Assembly (NCBI RefSeq): GCF_019925205.1
Contig: NC_083565.1
Span: forward strand, 17,388,241 to 17,452,240
Reading direction: 5' to 3'
Source of the DNA: Metopolophium dirhodum
Taxonomy: Eukaryota; Arthropoda; Insecta; Hemiptera; Aphididae
Length of the DNA stretch: 64,000 bases
The translations under genes and the position numbers were made by a program. Positions 1 to 14,400 of the stretch are shown one piece after another (the stretch's first letter is position 1; the number at the start of each line of letters is the position of its first letter). Under the pieces are notes generated by a model that was not told where the DNA came from, searched no databases, and saw nothing but the letters and a program-made list of their open reading frames with translations.

Positions 1-774
1 TTCACGATAACAATGACGAATTGTATTATTTAAATCAAAAAACTAGAAAAATAAAAATAAAATACTAAATTGTATTTGAAAGTAACGGGTCGAACAGGTG
101 TCCTCTGGATAAATGATTCTTTTAAAAAAAAAAATTGAACCTAGCTAGTTAACATGTAGGCAATAGGTATCTGGTACACATACTTATATAGGTACTTACA
201 TACCTATAACTTATCAAATTTTAATCTAGTTTACAGTGATTATAAATTTATACTACCCGAAATTAACGTCTCCTAATAATTACATAATTTTAGATTTTTA
301 GCATCCATGCAACATTAAACTTTCATCTCTATAGTTGTGCCAAATATCCAATGTCCAATATAATACTATATAAAATAAAATAATACAGGTACTTTAAAAG
401 TTTCAAATACTCGAGAATATTTTTTAATTACTACAAAATAACTAAAATTGTTATTCTTCAGTTAATGTATAATTTGGTAAAAAGAATGTGCTCACATATT
501 ATATATTTTTAAAATTTGAAATTTTTAGATTTGAAAATTGAACATTAAACATTAAACATTTTATACATTTTTAATTATAATATTCGTATTTTGATGAATT
601 TTGTCAAAATTTTAACTTTAAATAATACCAATGCTTAAAATAACAATCGTGCATATACGATATATGTATCTTTAATATTTTTAAATAACAATAATAACAA
701 CTTATGAGGAATCTTGTATTGAACTTTCAAGCTTTAACCCAGAGAAAAATGTTGTATCGACATTTAAGAGGACG

Positions 775-1165
775 CTACACCCGCATGTGTTGTCTCCGTC
801 TTACAAATGTACAACATAGCAAACAGTTATAACAGTTATAGTTAAGAAACGAAATTTTCACCACATAAAAAGGAGAACTTGGGCTGTGTAACATTGTTTT
901 TATTTTTTTGATATCACTTATATGAAAAAAGTTCTTACTGTTTCAAAAACCATTATTGTTTGTGTTTTTCAAACTTGAAAAACTTTTTTCATATAAATTA
1001 TATCAAAAAAATAATAACAACGTTGCACAGCCAAAGTTCTTCTTTTTATGTGGTGCAAATCTCGTTTCTTAGTTATGACTATAGCCTTTTCGGTTCTTTC
1101 CCACGCAAAACAGATTTTTCTATGTTGTAAGTACATTTGTAAGACGGAGACAATACATGCAAGGT
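775..1165. mobile_element. foldback (inverted-repeat) MITE-like element
   Basis: Two arms face each other around an AT-rich loop. Positions 783-812 and 1131-1160 are reverse complements with about one mismatch in 30, and similarity continues inward through the 'gaaac..' and 'ttatatgaaaaaagtt' blocks. No ORF is present. The form fits a non-autonomous foldback DNA transposon. The target-site duplication is not clear. Confidence 0.75.
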
Positions 1166-1175
1166 TCCTGCAGGT

Positions 1176-1192
1176 TTAGGTTAGGTTAGGTT
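1176..1192 (+). repeat. short interstitial TTAGG tract
   Basis: Three consecutive TTAGG units, the insect telomeric repeat, lie directly beside the foldback element. Confidence 0.6.
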
Positions 1193-1539
1193 CCTGGTTA
1201 CAAGAGATTCATGGTTTCTAAACATATTTATTACAAAGCAATAGACGATAGTTCCAAATACCCTTCAAAAATAATTTAGTATTTTATATTTAATATTTTA
1301 TTGATAGTATATTTTCGATATTGTGAATTTATATTAAGTACTTATTCGGTATTCCTACAATAAATAATTATTTAATATAAACAATCGTAATTAAATATCT
1401 GAATACTCATACATCAATCGTAACTATACATATATGTAAAGTAAGTATAGTAACTTACTATACAAACATAATATGAACAATAGTGAATAAATAATTATAT
1501 AATAGCCACTGGTAATTATGAACAGGCGAATGGACGGAC

Positions 1540-1850
1540 ACAACAGGGGTAAAAGGTGTTCTAAATTTATGTTTAGAAACATAAAACTAAATTGATTTTG
1601 TCAAAAACGGGTCTTGTGTGAAAATCCCCGTTTTTTTTTATGCGCTTTTGAAAACTACTAGGAACTACTTTTAAGCTTCGATGTTCCAACTAGATTCTCT
1701 ATTCTGCCAGAAAAGATGCTAAAGTATAAAGTATCTAAGCATTTATACTGCCCCAAAAGGTGATGACAGACGCAAAAAATATAAAATTTTAAAAAACACA
1801 CATCGTTGTAAAATCAATACAATTACTCCACTCAGAATCTAAGATAATAA
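1540..1850 (+). repeat. dispersed aphid repeat, copy 1 (partial)
   Basis: It shares ordered blocks with 27800-28120: 'aaaactact', an 'aactagattc' block, 'aaaaggtgatg', 'aaaacacacatc' and a terminal 'ccactcagaatct'. The partial copy has the same orientation as the copy ending at 28120. Confidence 0.7.
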
Positions 1851-2350
1851 TATAAATACACTTGGTCAACAGGTATCTCATTATACATATATATAATATA
1901 TATATAATAATATAATATACATATAATGCATATATATATATTATATATAAATTATAATAAATGATAATATATACACTGCACCTATAAATATCTAATTAGA
2001 ATAATCGCCACTCATGTTAAAATGTATAACACGATGTCATTATACAACATTTACCTTCGTGTATAGGTATATACAATTTTAAAACCATAACACTATTGTA
2101 ATCTGACGGTTATCAATAATTTTTTTTATGCGTTTGCACATATTATAATATTATATCATTTTATTTACGCTCGGAAAAAATGCCAATGATAGTAGGTCAA
2201 GTATTGGTACCGTCTATATATTAAATACTAATAAGCTTACCTATATATATAAAACCCTGTCTTTCTTATGCATTTATATTTTATAATACATCTAACAGAA
2301 ATACATAACGATGTAAGTTAAGTACCTACAATAATATAGCGTGTACTCAC

Positions 2351-2475
2351 GTGCATTCCTCGTCGTGTCCGCAAAAGAACATGGTCTGTCGCCTGTGGTC
2401 ACTGATCCCTTCGCGTTTCTCTCCTTGCGTGTACCTGCACTCTCGATCGCCGCGAAGAACACAAGTCTCGAAGTC
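2351..2475 (-). CDS. pip: pipe homologue, coding exon 7 (last exon visible)
   Basis: Acceptor ATATAG, donor GTGAGT. It encodes DFETCVLRGDRECRYTQGEK, REGISDHRRQ and TMFFCGHDEEC with Cys residues at family positions. It ends in phase 2, so at least one more exon follows to the left. The complementary-strand ORF here is a shadow. Confidence 0.93.
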
Positions 2476-5400
2476 CTATATATATGAAAAAAAAAACAAA
2501 ATCAACTCATCGTCGTTTGACAATCACGCATTCACGCGTCCAATCGGCAATCGGTTAGAAATTTAATATGCATGTGCCGTAAAATAACGGTATATTTTTT
2601 TACTTTTTTCAACCAATTCGGATCTGGCAACGGCGTGTCGGGAAACGCGTGCTTCCTCTCCACATAGTACCACGGCGCTCTAATGTAGTAGTACCATGAG
2701 ATTACTCGTTCCACGGGGTCCCTCACCAGGTTTATGTAGATGGGTTCGGGCAGGTAAAATCTATATATTCATACAGCGGCACAAGAAAAAAAAATTATTA
2801 TAAAACAGTATAAGGAAATGTGTTGAACTCTCTTTCACTCCCCCTCTCTCTCGCTCTCTCGGTCTGTCTGTCTCTCTCTATCTCTCTGTCACTCTCTCAG
2901 GCTATCTATATATCTTTCTCTCTCCATACGTGCCATATTTATGGTACGAACATAAATATATATATAGGTATCCATAATATTATTACTTGGTAAAGTTGAC
3001 GAAAGATATGTGTTTTATGAACACTGAAGGCGTGTCGTACTTTGACACCATGGAAGCCACGCGAAGCTGAAAGCAAATTAAAAATAATAATATTTAAATT
3101 TTATAGTCATAAAATACGATAGTTTATATCATTGGTTATATTATATAGATTAGAGGGGCAGTCAGGCAGGGAGCATTAAAGTATTAAATTGATAAACGCA
3201 TATCGTTATACGATATATAATGTGTAAGAAATCATAATTTTTAAAACTATAGATACTGCATTTGTAATTATTTAAATAGTATAACTGTATACGCATATTA
3301 TATCTAGACTATCTTTTAAGTTATATTACACATATATTCAACTACTCAAGTAAAAAACTACTAAACATTATTGTAATTACAATATAGTCAGCGAAGAAAA
3401 GTAACAAAACAATGGATTGCAGTAGGTATGTTCGTTTAAAATTTAAATGGCAGGTTTTTTCATTCCTGTCAATCATTATAGGTACACAACGTTTTCAACT
3501 TTCTTCTCTAGATACATTTTACTATTTTAGCTATTCTCGACGTGTATAAGTCTATTTTATTTGAGGTAAGTATAAAAATATTGTAATATTTTTAAAATAA
3601 TAAATATAATTTATAGATCATACCAGCATAAATGATTGTATATTTTGTAACCACAATCTCAATAATACTCTTATTGCATTTTTAAAGATAATTAAAATTA
3701 ATAATTACCAAACAATATTGAAAAATAATAAACTTTAAAGTACCTATGTATATTATTTTTATGTAAGTGGGCAACCAACCGAGTTAAACGTATATAAAAT
3801 AACAATCGAATAAGTTAAAATACGATTGGAATGTGGCATTATAAATCCGTGAAAACAATAAATTGATTAAAAACCTGCACAAATTACTCCATGATGCGTT
3901 TCACTTCGAGTTGTCATATACCGAATCAGAATTCGTGGACAAAAACAATGGACAATAGACCTATGTTAAAGCAATTATACAGAGTACGTGGGTAAAAAAA
4001 ATAATAATAAAAAAACGAATCAAAAATGACTATGCTTAAGTATTAAGTGGATGACTTTCGTTTAATCGCGATCGCAAAGACAGTATCTACGATATCTCGA
4101 TAGTAATAATGCGTCTGCATACAAATACAAAAAACCAAGAACTTCAACTACTAGTTGTATAGGTAATTTTAAATTATTATAATTTATAGTTGATTAATTA
4201 TCTGATAGCACAGGCTATTATTATAAAAATTTAATTTAATAATTATATATTATTTATTGAATGTATAGATTTCAAACAAATTATTTAAATTCATTTTTAA
4301 ATACATATTTAATGTACATTGAGATTTTCTATGCAGCCTATCTGACCAAAATACCAAGCATAAAAACTTTAAATCAAACACATTACATTTAATAGATCAT
4401 AGCCTATTATAGGTACAAAGTAATGATTGGAAGTTGGAACAGGAACTCAATATTTCGCTTAATACTTAAGTCTAATGGTTTATAGAAAACACATATTATA
4501 ATGCCTACTTAGAAATGGCTTATAAACCATATATAAGCAGTCAGGAATTCTTAGAACTTAAGATTTTTTAGACTTTAAAAAACATTTAAAATAATTCAAA
4601 ATAGCACAAACTTCCCCAAAAAATCTTAATAAAAGCACTCAACATTATTCAAAAAACCTAAAAAAAAGTTTAATGAATGCTTACTTATTATATTTTATTC
4701 TTTGATATTAAGATATATAATATATTATGGTACATGACTATTGACTATTAAAGGGTTATAGTTAGTGAAAAATTCCTAAATACAAAATTTGTAATTCATA
4801 ATATATGGGAAAAACACAATATAAATATTTATAAATATTAAATATATGTTTTAGAATATACTTAAATATTTGGTAAGAAAATGTTATTCTAAAAAAAAAA
4901 AAATCAATCTATATAATATATTCTATAGAACGAAATAAAATGGCTACAAAATCCGAACTCCGTCATAAGTTAAAACAATACAGTGTCAGTTTAAAAGCTT
5001 ACAATTAAAATATCATATAATATAAAAATTAATTACAAATTTCCCAATTATTTTAAAACTGTATATATAATTTAGATAAAAAGATACGTTGTATACGTTA
5101 TTATGAACTTTTAATGTAAATTAAATTAAGAATCAGAACATTCAGAACTCAATTAAACCTCCTCCGCAAATCAGAACCTATAGTACGCCGTTATGTTATA
5201 AAATGATGTTATTTACTTATAGAACTATAATGCTTGGCGTTAATAAATAAAATAAAACACTAATCTTGGATAACATCCAAATTGTGTTAGGCGTTTTTTA
5301 ATGGTGGGGATTAGTTGGTTCCTACGCGATCCCCACCATTTTGTCACACAAAATTTGGAAAACTCGGTGACACCGGTGTATGCATATTGACAATTTCACA

Positions 5401-8400
5401 TATATTATATTATTATTACACTAAGAGAAACTATACAAAACTAATCAAATTACATCCTTAAAATAGGTAGTGGGTGGCCACTAAAATAAACGTCTATACA
5501 GTCTAGCCAGAAAATAGGTACCTACCTACCTAGTACCTACGACCTGCCTATAATATATTGTGATTACATAGAGGTATGAGTCGGGTAAAGAGGACGCTTT
5601 TACACTGATTTGTTTTTTGTACATCATACTAATAGGTATTATACATTTATGAGACATACATTCACATTCCGCACAACCAAATCAAGAGTAGTGGGTGGTT
5701 ACTGATTAGGTTAGATGGGTTCTAGGTTAATATTCGAATAAATTGACCAATTAAAAAGTATATAAATAAGAAAATTAACTGTTATCTGTGTAATAATTTA
5801 TCTTCAGATTTAAACGATCTTTCATTTTTAAAAGAGATAAAAATATTACAAATTTTATAATAAATACTTAAATACTTTTTCGTTGAATTTGAGGTGTCAA
5901 ATAAAACGATAGTATATCACAGAAAATGTTTTCTGTCATCATCTTTAAATTAGACGAAAAGGTCAATTCACTTGCTATTTTTTTCTTGCTATTAGCCTAG
6001 AATCAACAATTTTGATTATGCGGAACGTGAATTAGTTATGTCACGAGTATGATAGGCGGAATAGCAAAAGATGACAAATCTGCAGCAGTGTACTACATCC
6101 ACTAAAAAATAACCAATTAACCGTTTATAACATTGAAATTGGTTATATTTTTATAAGATTATTTGAAACGCAATTCAGTGTAATTTTCGTAATAATATTT
6201 CTTTGGTACCTATAAGTACTATTGTAGTTCAACTGAACAATAAAATATTTTTATTCGACTACAATAACAATTTACAAGTTCTAAATTTGGAAGATCTTTC
6301 TATTATTTAAATAAAATATTAAAACCGTTAACTATAATAACAAATAGGTAGGTATCTAAAACGTTACATATTTTAGATATAATTTGCTCAATATAATACC
6401 ACACTCTTCTTCCCATAATATTCATACTCGTACAGTACCTATATAATATACACCTAAATACTTAATTAGGTAACAGGTTCAGTATAATTTTATCAACCTA
6501 TTTATTGTGCATTTAAACTTCTAAATTAGAATTTTCCTCTCTAAATATTAAATTTTTTAGAGAAGAAATCATTGTATAACCTATGTTTAATGGGGACTGT
6601 GGTAAGTAGGTAAATTTTCCAAATAAAATTAAATAGGTATATATAAAAGTGTTATTACTATGGCTACTTAACGCGTTCAAATTATGCGCTGTAATTAAAC
6701 CTAATTTCTATAGTACTCATTTCTACAGCACCCAGTGTAGGTAGTAAGTAGTAGATAATATGTAATTATATTTTATTTAATGAGAATCTTGTATTTTATG
6801 TTGGGAAATTGTGTATGATTACTTCTTAGTTCTTAATTTTTACATGAAGTCAAGACACAAAAGTGTTGAATATACGTATTATTTAAATTGCGTTTACGAT
6901 TAAAAATTAAAATACATCACATTATTTTTTTGGTTTTTTTATAAGATAAATAATGAATGTATGTATGTATATTTATGTACGATAATGCTAATATTATCAT
7001 GTATAATTATCAATTGTATATTCTTATCATTGTCTTAAGTAGGTACACACATACACACAATTCATAAACATATGAATAAATAACAAATAGGCATCTAAAA
7101 ATGATATGAATGCATTTAATTTAATATTTAAGACGTTCTAAGTTTTATTTTTGTAATTTCAAGTGTGTTCTAGTAAATATTAATTATTTCATGTATTGTT
7201 ATTATTAATTAAAATTGGCATATGTATACAAGAGGGATCGTTTTTCTCTATATGAATCGTTCAAGTTTTAAATTTTCGAACTTTTTTTCCTTATAGTGAA
7301 TGTTGTTACAACTTACTGTTTATTGCAACACTGATAAATACACAGTACTGTAATAATATTGTGAGTTGTGATTTGTTATATTATAACAAATCACAACTCA
7401 CAATACAATAAAAATAACAATTTTTCTTCGTTATAAATTTATAACACGTTTTAAAAACCATGGTACTATGGTAGGTACATGATTAAATAGGGTCTAAAAT
7501 GTTTGACTAAAATAGCGCCAAGCGGTGTTTAATATGTACAAAATATCAAGAAAAATTAAGTTTGAAAATTTGTCTTATAATAATTGGATTATGTTTAAAA
7601 TTATATAATTATTTATTTTCTTTTTTTTACTAATATAAAAATATAAATATGTACTACCTATTAAATTCATTAGGTAGGTACTAGTGTATTATAATACTAT
7701 ACTATATATTATTACTCTATGTAATACTCATATTATAATTAAGAAAATCCACGTTTCTTTCTAGATATAAATATATATTATAAATAATTTATTCTAAACC
7801 CTTTATCACTTTTGGACACACGCCAGCATTTAGCAAACATATTTTAATGGTTTTTATTAATTTTAAGATGATTTACATTTTAAAATATTCATAATTGAAT
7901 GAGTACCTAATCATTATTCAAAGAAAAAATGTTTTTAAACTATATTTTTTATTTTTATTAATATTTGATAATTATTTTTATTTTAATTTCCGTTTACGTG
8001 ATGGTGTACTCAATTTGCAATTATAAAAAAAATATAAATAAAAACATTTTATTTTTTTATTATTATTTGTATTATTATTATTATTATTGATAAATATAAC
8101 TTTATATATAGCTAAGTAATAACCTGTAATTTCTTTATGTATAAATATAGGCGTACAGCGATTTTATAATATTAATATGATGAAGGTATATGCTCCATTT
8201 ATTATTTTTATTACACGTATCGAAATAAATATAATTGTATGGTATATAATAGTAGGTATTTACATGTTGTAAATGAAATAATGAATAGTACAAATAGTAA
8301 ATAGGATTCTTTTATAAGAACACAAAACTACAAAAGTATCGTGTACATATTTTTTTTTTCAGAGGATGCAGTAATTAAAACAAAATTAGTCACGATTATT

Positions 8401-11400
8401 CGTAGTCAACGTTGTGCCCCAGTTAATATTATAAAAGGGAATTTCATAATTTTCATGTCATTTTTATGAACACAAACGTTTATTATATTATTATCATTAT
8501 GTAGGCATAAAATATGCATGTAGGGTACGTGAGAACCATATTTACCTGTTCGGTTTCAGCCAGACGAATGGTTTCGACCCTTTGCACATGATCTTGATAG
8601 AATACAAACTGATTTCTCAGAGACAGCAATCTCAATATCTCCATGAATGTCTGACTGCCCACTTTAGGTACTCGGTTGAAAAATATCAACTCTTTTTTTG
8701 CATGACCCGTGTTGTTCAAAGAATATGCTTCCAACTTCTGAACAAATATATATTATTATTGCATGTATATTGTATATGACTAATAAAAAAAAATCATTTG
8801 AAAAAATACTATGCATATTATTACACTATAAAATGTATATTGACTGTTCAGTCCAATAGTCCATACTCTGTAATATGCCGTATACGAATAGTGCGTATAC
8901 AATATACACGAAAATCATAAAATACCATGCAGGTATATATTGTACGCATAAAATGTACAATCAATGCTGAACTTGACTGTAAATATTTTTTACATTTTTA
9001 TATAATTTCAAAATATGAATCTTGAATAGAACCTTAAAATGCAAATTACATGTGCTTATATGTAGGTATTTAATTAATATTTATTTATCTCAATAACTTT
9101 ATAATAGAAAATTAATTTAATGAATAGGTTTACCGACGTACCTCATAAAAAACATAAAAAAAATGAACGAAAGTACTGAATGTTCAGTAATTTTACTAAA
9201 ATCAATACATCATTTTCACGGTGTATTTTTTACGGCAGTCTCTAATTCAATGTGTTTTAGACAGAGACGAGTTTGATTCATTTATAAAAGTCTTGTTCTT
9301 GTTCATTTCCGTAAAAATATGGTTTTTTTCCTTGTAAAAAAAGTAAGATTTCTTTAAATTTTCTCTTTGGGTACTAGACTATTGATTAATTTAAATTTCA
9401 CAAAAACATTTTTTTTGTAACTGCATGATTACACAAAAAATAGGAACTAACATAAAATATTAATTATAAACTATTATTAATTTATACTACCTACTTATAA
9501 CTGTTATAAGTTATAATAAGTAAGTAACGGTTATTTAAATATTTTAAAATAAAAGTATATATCTATTTTTACTATACTCGTATACTTAATCTGTCAAAAT
9601 ATTAACTGTATGTAATACCTAATAGCATAATAGGTACGTAACTAATTAAAAATGTAAATGACGAGTCGTTTGAAAGAAAACCATATAATATACCGCATAC
9701 ACTGACATACGACAGTCGGTACCAAACAAAGATTTTTTTTATAAATCTGCTTATGAATTCATTTTTAGTTATAGTAGAAAATATTTTGGTGAGTAGTTAG
9801 AGAGGACATAATATATTATGTTAGTTGTAAATTTATGAGAGTAGGTATTTTAACGGATCTATGTGAAGTATTAATAATGAGCTTTTTCTAGTTAATTTGT
9901 CGAAGTGGTACCTATAATAAGTGAAGGGATTCGGACAAAGACATTATTGTTACACATATGGAACACCGGTAATAATAAGTCTTAATAGATAATTGTTTAG
10001 AAAGCTTGTATGATGTCCAAGGTTTGACAGATACACATAATATTTGATCCTCGTACGCGGTACGCCCAAACAGAATGACTGATTATGGATTTGTATATTA
10101 CGCTAATTTTAATTCTGAAGACGGAACGATATATAGGTGAATGTGAGTATTGACTTGATTACGTATTCGTTTTGAAAGGCAAGACAAAGTCAATCTTTTG
10201 TCAGGGGTTATATACCTAAGTACTTCGTTAATGATTTAATTAGTGAGTGGAGTTGTTATTTTATTGAACAGGTAGACATTCATTACCTATACGATTGAAG
10301 CCTGAAGCGGGAAATCATTTTAGTGGATTTGTCCTTATTTATTTCCCACGCGTCAATTTGGCTTAAGAGATAAGTGTGATTAATTTTTTTCAGTTATTTT
10401 ACCGGAGGTCATTGTTTGAGTCGAAAATTACCGTCTTGCCAATATGAATCTAGTAAAGTCGTGTGCGTGACGAATATACAGCGTATGAGTGTATGACTCT
10501 ATGAGAACTAGATACTTCCTTGGAATACTCTGGCTGGGTGTGACATATCAAGTTTTCTATTATTGAGGAATGATTTAATAATATGTCAGTATCGCAAATA
10601 TTGGCAAAGTGTATGCTTAACTAGTTCCTACTTGTCTCACAACTAACAATATCAAAAGTCCAGAAAATTTATCTTGAAAAAAAGATACAAGTATTATATT
10701 ATTTTGTCTGAAAGGACACTCCTTTATTTTATTATTGATATAAGATAATTGAAACGGACCTAGAATTATGTTAAGATTTACAAATCAAAGTATCGAACGA
10801 TCGTAGACAATTTAGTTATGTTTAATTGATAACTTGTACCTATATAATTTTAAACAATTTAGTTTAAAAAACAGAAAACATTTAAAATAAATTAAAAACA
10901 TAAGGAGTAAAACAATAAAACCTACAACGCTTTGATCTTGGTTAAAATTTAAAACCAAATCAATTCGTATAATCTACTAGTGCTGATTCATTGTGACGTT
11001 TAGAAATTTATAAGTTATAAGCACTAATACCATCAACTTTACTTTTATTCATGAAGACAGCGTGGAAATTAGTTTCCTAACGTGCATACAAGATAGATTT
11101 ATTTTGTGAATGATTAGACAATTCATCCATCTGTTTAACAACGATTAGGTTTAAGGTGTACATATTTATTTGTTAATTACGTCTATATTTTTGACTGGGT
11201 TCGTTTTACAAGGAAGCTCTCCCGGGTTTTCAATTTTAATTTTTAACTTTCGACTATGTTGTACTATTTTTAAATTAATTTAGATAAATAACCGTCAGTA
11301 ATTAGGTAATTTTATATATTTCTACACCTATAAATAATATACTCTTATTACCTCTATATTTTATTGAGACACATTTTTACCTGGTCATGTTGGATGAAAT

Positions 11401-14400
11401 TATCAATATCGTTCTCCATCGCTGTAGAATCACCTAGAAAAAAAATACACACTTGTTTAATATTATATTGTAAGAAACATGTACCAACTATTCTAATGCA
11501 TATTATATTCCTGTTTTATGTATACGACGAGTACACCACAAATAAGTCCAAATATTTTAACATCCCGTTATATACGTGAGTTTGATTTTAATTCTTACGA
11601 AACCGTGAAATTCATACAATTGAGATTGATGTACAAATGTTATATTACTATTATAATAATATAATTCATTTTTGCCATAACAATTGCATATTATTTTTTA
11701 CTATTTTTCTCATTTAATATACAACTAGATATACACATGTACCATAATTTCGTGCTACATTAAAATTATTAAGGTCTATACAGAATTACGTGTTTTCCAC
11801 ACTACTAGTTATAGGAATAAGAACATCGACAACAAAATCGTCGGCCTAAATGTTCCAAATTGACAATTACCGTGATACCTGTAATTAAATTGTCAGCGCA
11901 TCCAAGCATGGTGTATTTGACAACCACTATAGGTACATACTACCCGTGGGTAGGATCTCATCATCCCTAGTACAAAATACATTAAATTATATGCCTTAGC
12001 CTAATCCTATCAAAGCTATATATCATTTTAAATTTTCAAATGCATGTTTATTAAATTGTTTACTGTTATTTTTAAAAATATATCTCGATAGTAGTATACT
12101 GTATATACTTATACGTGAGTTAGAAAGAGATAAAACAATAGCTTTGAGGTTCCATGATTATTTATTAAGAAATAACCCATTATTACTCATTAATGACATT
12201 TGATTCGACAGTTAAGTTGAATTAGATTAAAATAACACATCATCACATTTTTTTATAAGTCTCCAACGGCGACGGATATTTCCATAGAGTGTCTGCAGTA
12301 TACAACTTAAAAAAATATTTTCCTTAAAAACCAGGTAGGTCCTATTCAAAAATTAAATTAATTATATGATAAACATTTTACGGTATTTATTGAATATTTG
12401 GATCTAAACGGATTCAGGTTATACCGTGAAATATCTTTGAATGGACTACCTATAAAATCAAATTCCAATTTGAGTTAATAATATGAAATAGGTACCGCTA
12501 TAGTAGCAGAAATAATGACAAGTTTACTTCAAATCTATTTTTTCTCCATTTTCGAATCAGTATGCTATATAGTTTATAGCATCTAAATATAGGTATAATA
12601 TACTATTACTTATATATTTTTTTTTCTTATTGCGATAGCCATTTTTGTAGATAAATACGTACAACGCACCTAAGTACTTTTACTACTTAAATTCAATATG
12701 CTTATTAAAATAGAACAAAATTGTATATGTTTAGTCAGTGGTGTATTTTAACTGCATAAAACAAGTTAAGTAATAATTATCAATAAACAATATTTTAAAT
12801 ATTAAAATTAAAAGCTTGGGGGTAAGTATTGTGCAAATGGTTCATCTTCATGTGGCAGAATTTTACCATAGAAAAACAAATATCTTTATTATATATCTTA
12901 TAAGTTATTATATTATCATTTATCAATACTATGTCTATATCATAATTATTAATTTATATATATACCTATATAATATGTATACAATTGTAGGTACGTCCTG
13001 TTACTCAATACTAGATTAAAAGTGGTACCTATCTACCTAGTAATTACTAATTTATAGTTAATTCATAATGTAGAACTATTATGTCAAAACTACTATTTAT
13101 TACTATTATATTCAATATTTCAATGCATATAATATAATATGCGTTATGCATAATCATGATAAATTATTAATAAAATGTAGTACATGTACGAAATAACATT
13201 TATTTATTTAATTTAATGCCACAATATAATATGCAAGACACTGTTACATATAAAAGAGTCTAGCCAAAAATATCAACAATTAATAATGTGTTCAATATAG
13301 GTAAATTATTCTTTATAAACCAACATTGTATCGACAATATATTTGATAAAATATTATAAAATATAAATAAAATCTTTGACAAAAGGTTAGGTATCGGCAA
13401 ACTTATTATTTTTTATATCAGAGGTCAGCTGAAACAGGGACTTTCCTAACACAATGTGACCAACAATTGACGTTTTTGTTCTCATTATTAAAATTAGTTA
13501 GGTACTCTTATTAACAAAATTATGTATCCTTTACGGCCAATTTAATTTCTCATATGATATTTGTAAATAAACATCTATATGTGATTTGACCATACTATAA
13601 AGTAGCTAGATATAATTTTATACATCAAGGACGAATATAATTTGTCATGGACATTGTTAAAATATAATGTATTAGAAACTAAACTCTTTATTTTTTTTCT
13701 GTCAAAAATAAAATTTGATAATGCAGTGAAGTTAAATATTATGATATATTTTTGAATCAAATCATTAATGGAGTTAATGGAATTAAACAATTTAACTTTT
13801 AATTTTTATAGAAAGAAGGGAGGCCTAAAAATCTAATTTTACACTACACACGAAATAAATGAATGTATTTTTTACTTTAAATATCAACCTGCACTAAACA
13901 TTAAACATATTTGTGGTTCAAACTCTTCTACTTATAGATAATATATAAGTTACAGTAATTTTATCATAAATATGTATCTAAATTGAATAATATTATTTAT
14001 GCTTTTATAATTTACTAATTTTTGAACAGTAATTATTTTATTTGTAGCTACGAAAAAGTAAAACTCAGCAAATTCCAATACGATTGATATGATATTACAT
14101 AGGTACACGCGTACACGAAATACCTAACTATATAGTGTATTACCTATATATATTATATAGTGTATTGTATATACAATCATTAGATAATATACTACAATAC
14201 CTATGTAACGTGAAAGAAAATCTATCAAATGTACACAATACATGTTTTGATTTCACACTATAACAATAAAAAATAAACAAAAATAAAAATTATATAGGCA
14301 TTTCAATCGTGAACGTTTGTAAATAAATTGTAATGACTCATTCATTTTTATAAGTCCTATACAAGTACAATAATAAGGCTTATGTTATTACTATAAGCGG

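Larger units (their letters stand above)
1..2350. other. intron or downstream DNA of the pipe homologue, AT-rich, no coding exon seen
   Basis: No exon for the missing Pipe C-terminus is visible here. The stretch holds a foldback element (about 775-1165), a short TTAGG tract, one copy of a dispersed aphid repeat (about 1540-1850) and AT-rich simple sequence (about 1880-1960). Confidence 0.6.
3067..8545 (-). other. large pipe intron, AT-rich
   Basis: Lies between exons 4 and 5. No coding exon was recognised. It contains a GC-richer hairpin at 5300-5340 and a perfect 49-bp palindrome at 7357-7405. Confidence 0.6.

Noticed and set aside
2351..2566. Plus-strand 71-residue ORF
   Set aside because: Antisense shadow of pipe exon 7, which carries clear family motifs on the minus strand.
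8582..8779. Plus-strand 65-residue ORF
   Set aside because: Antisense shadow of pipe exon 4.
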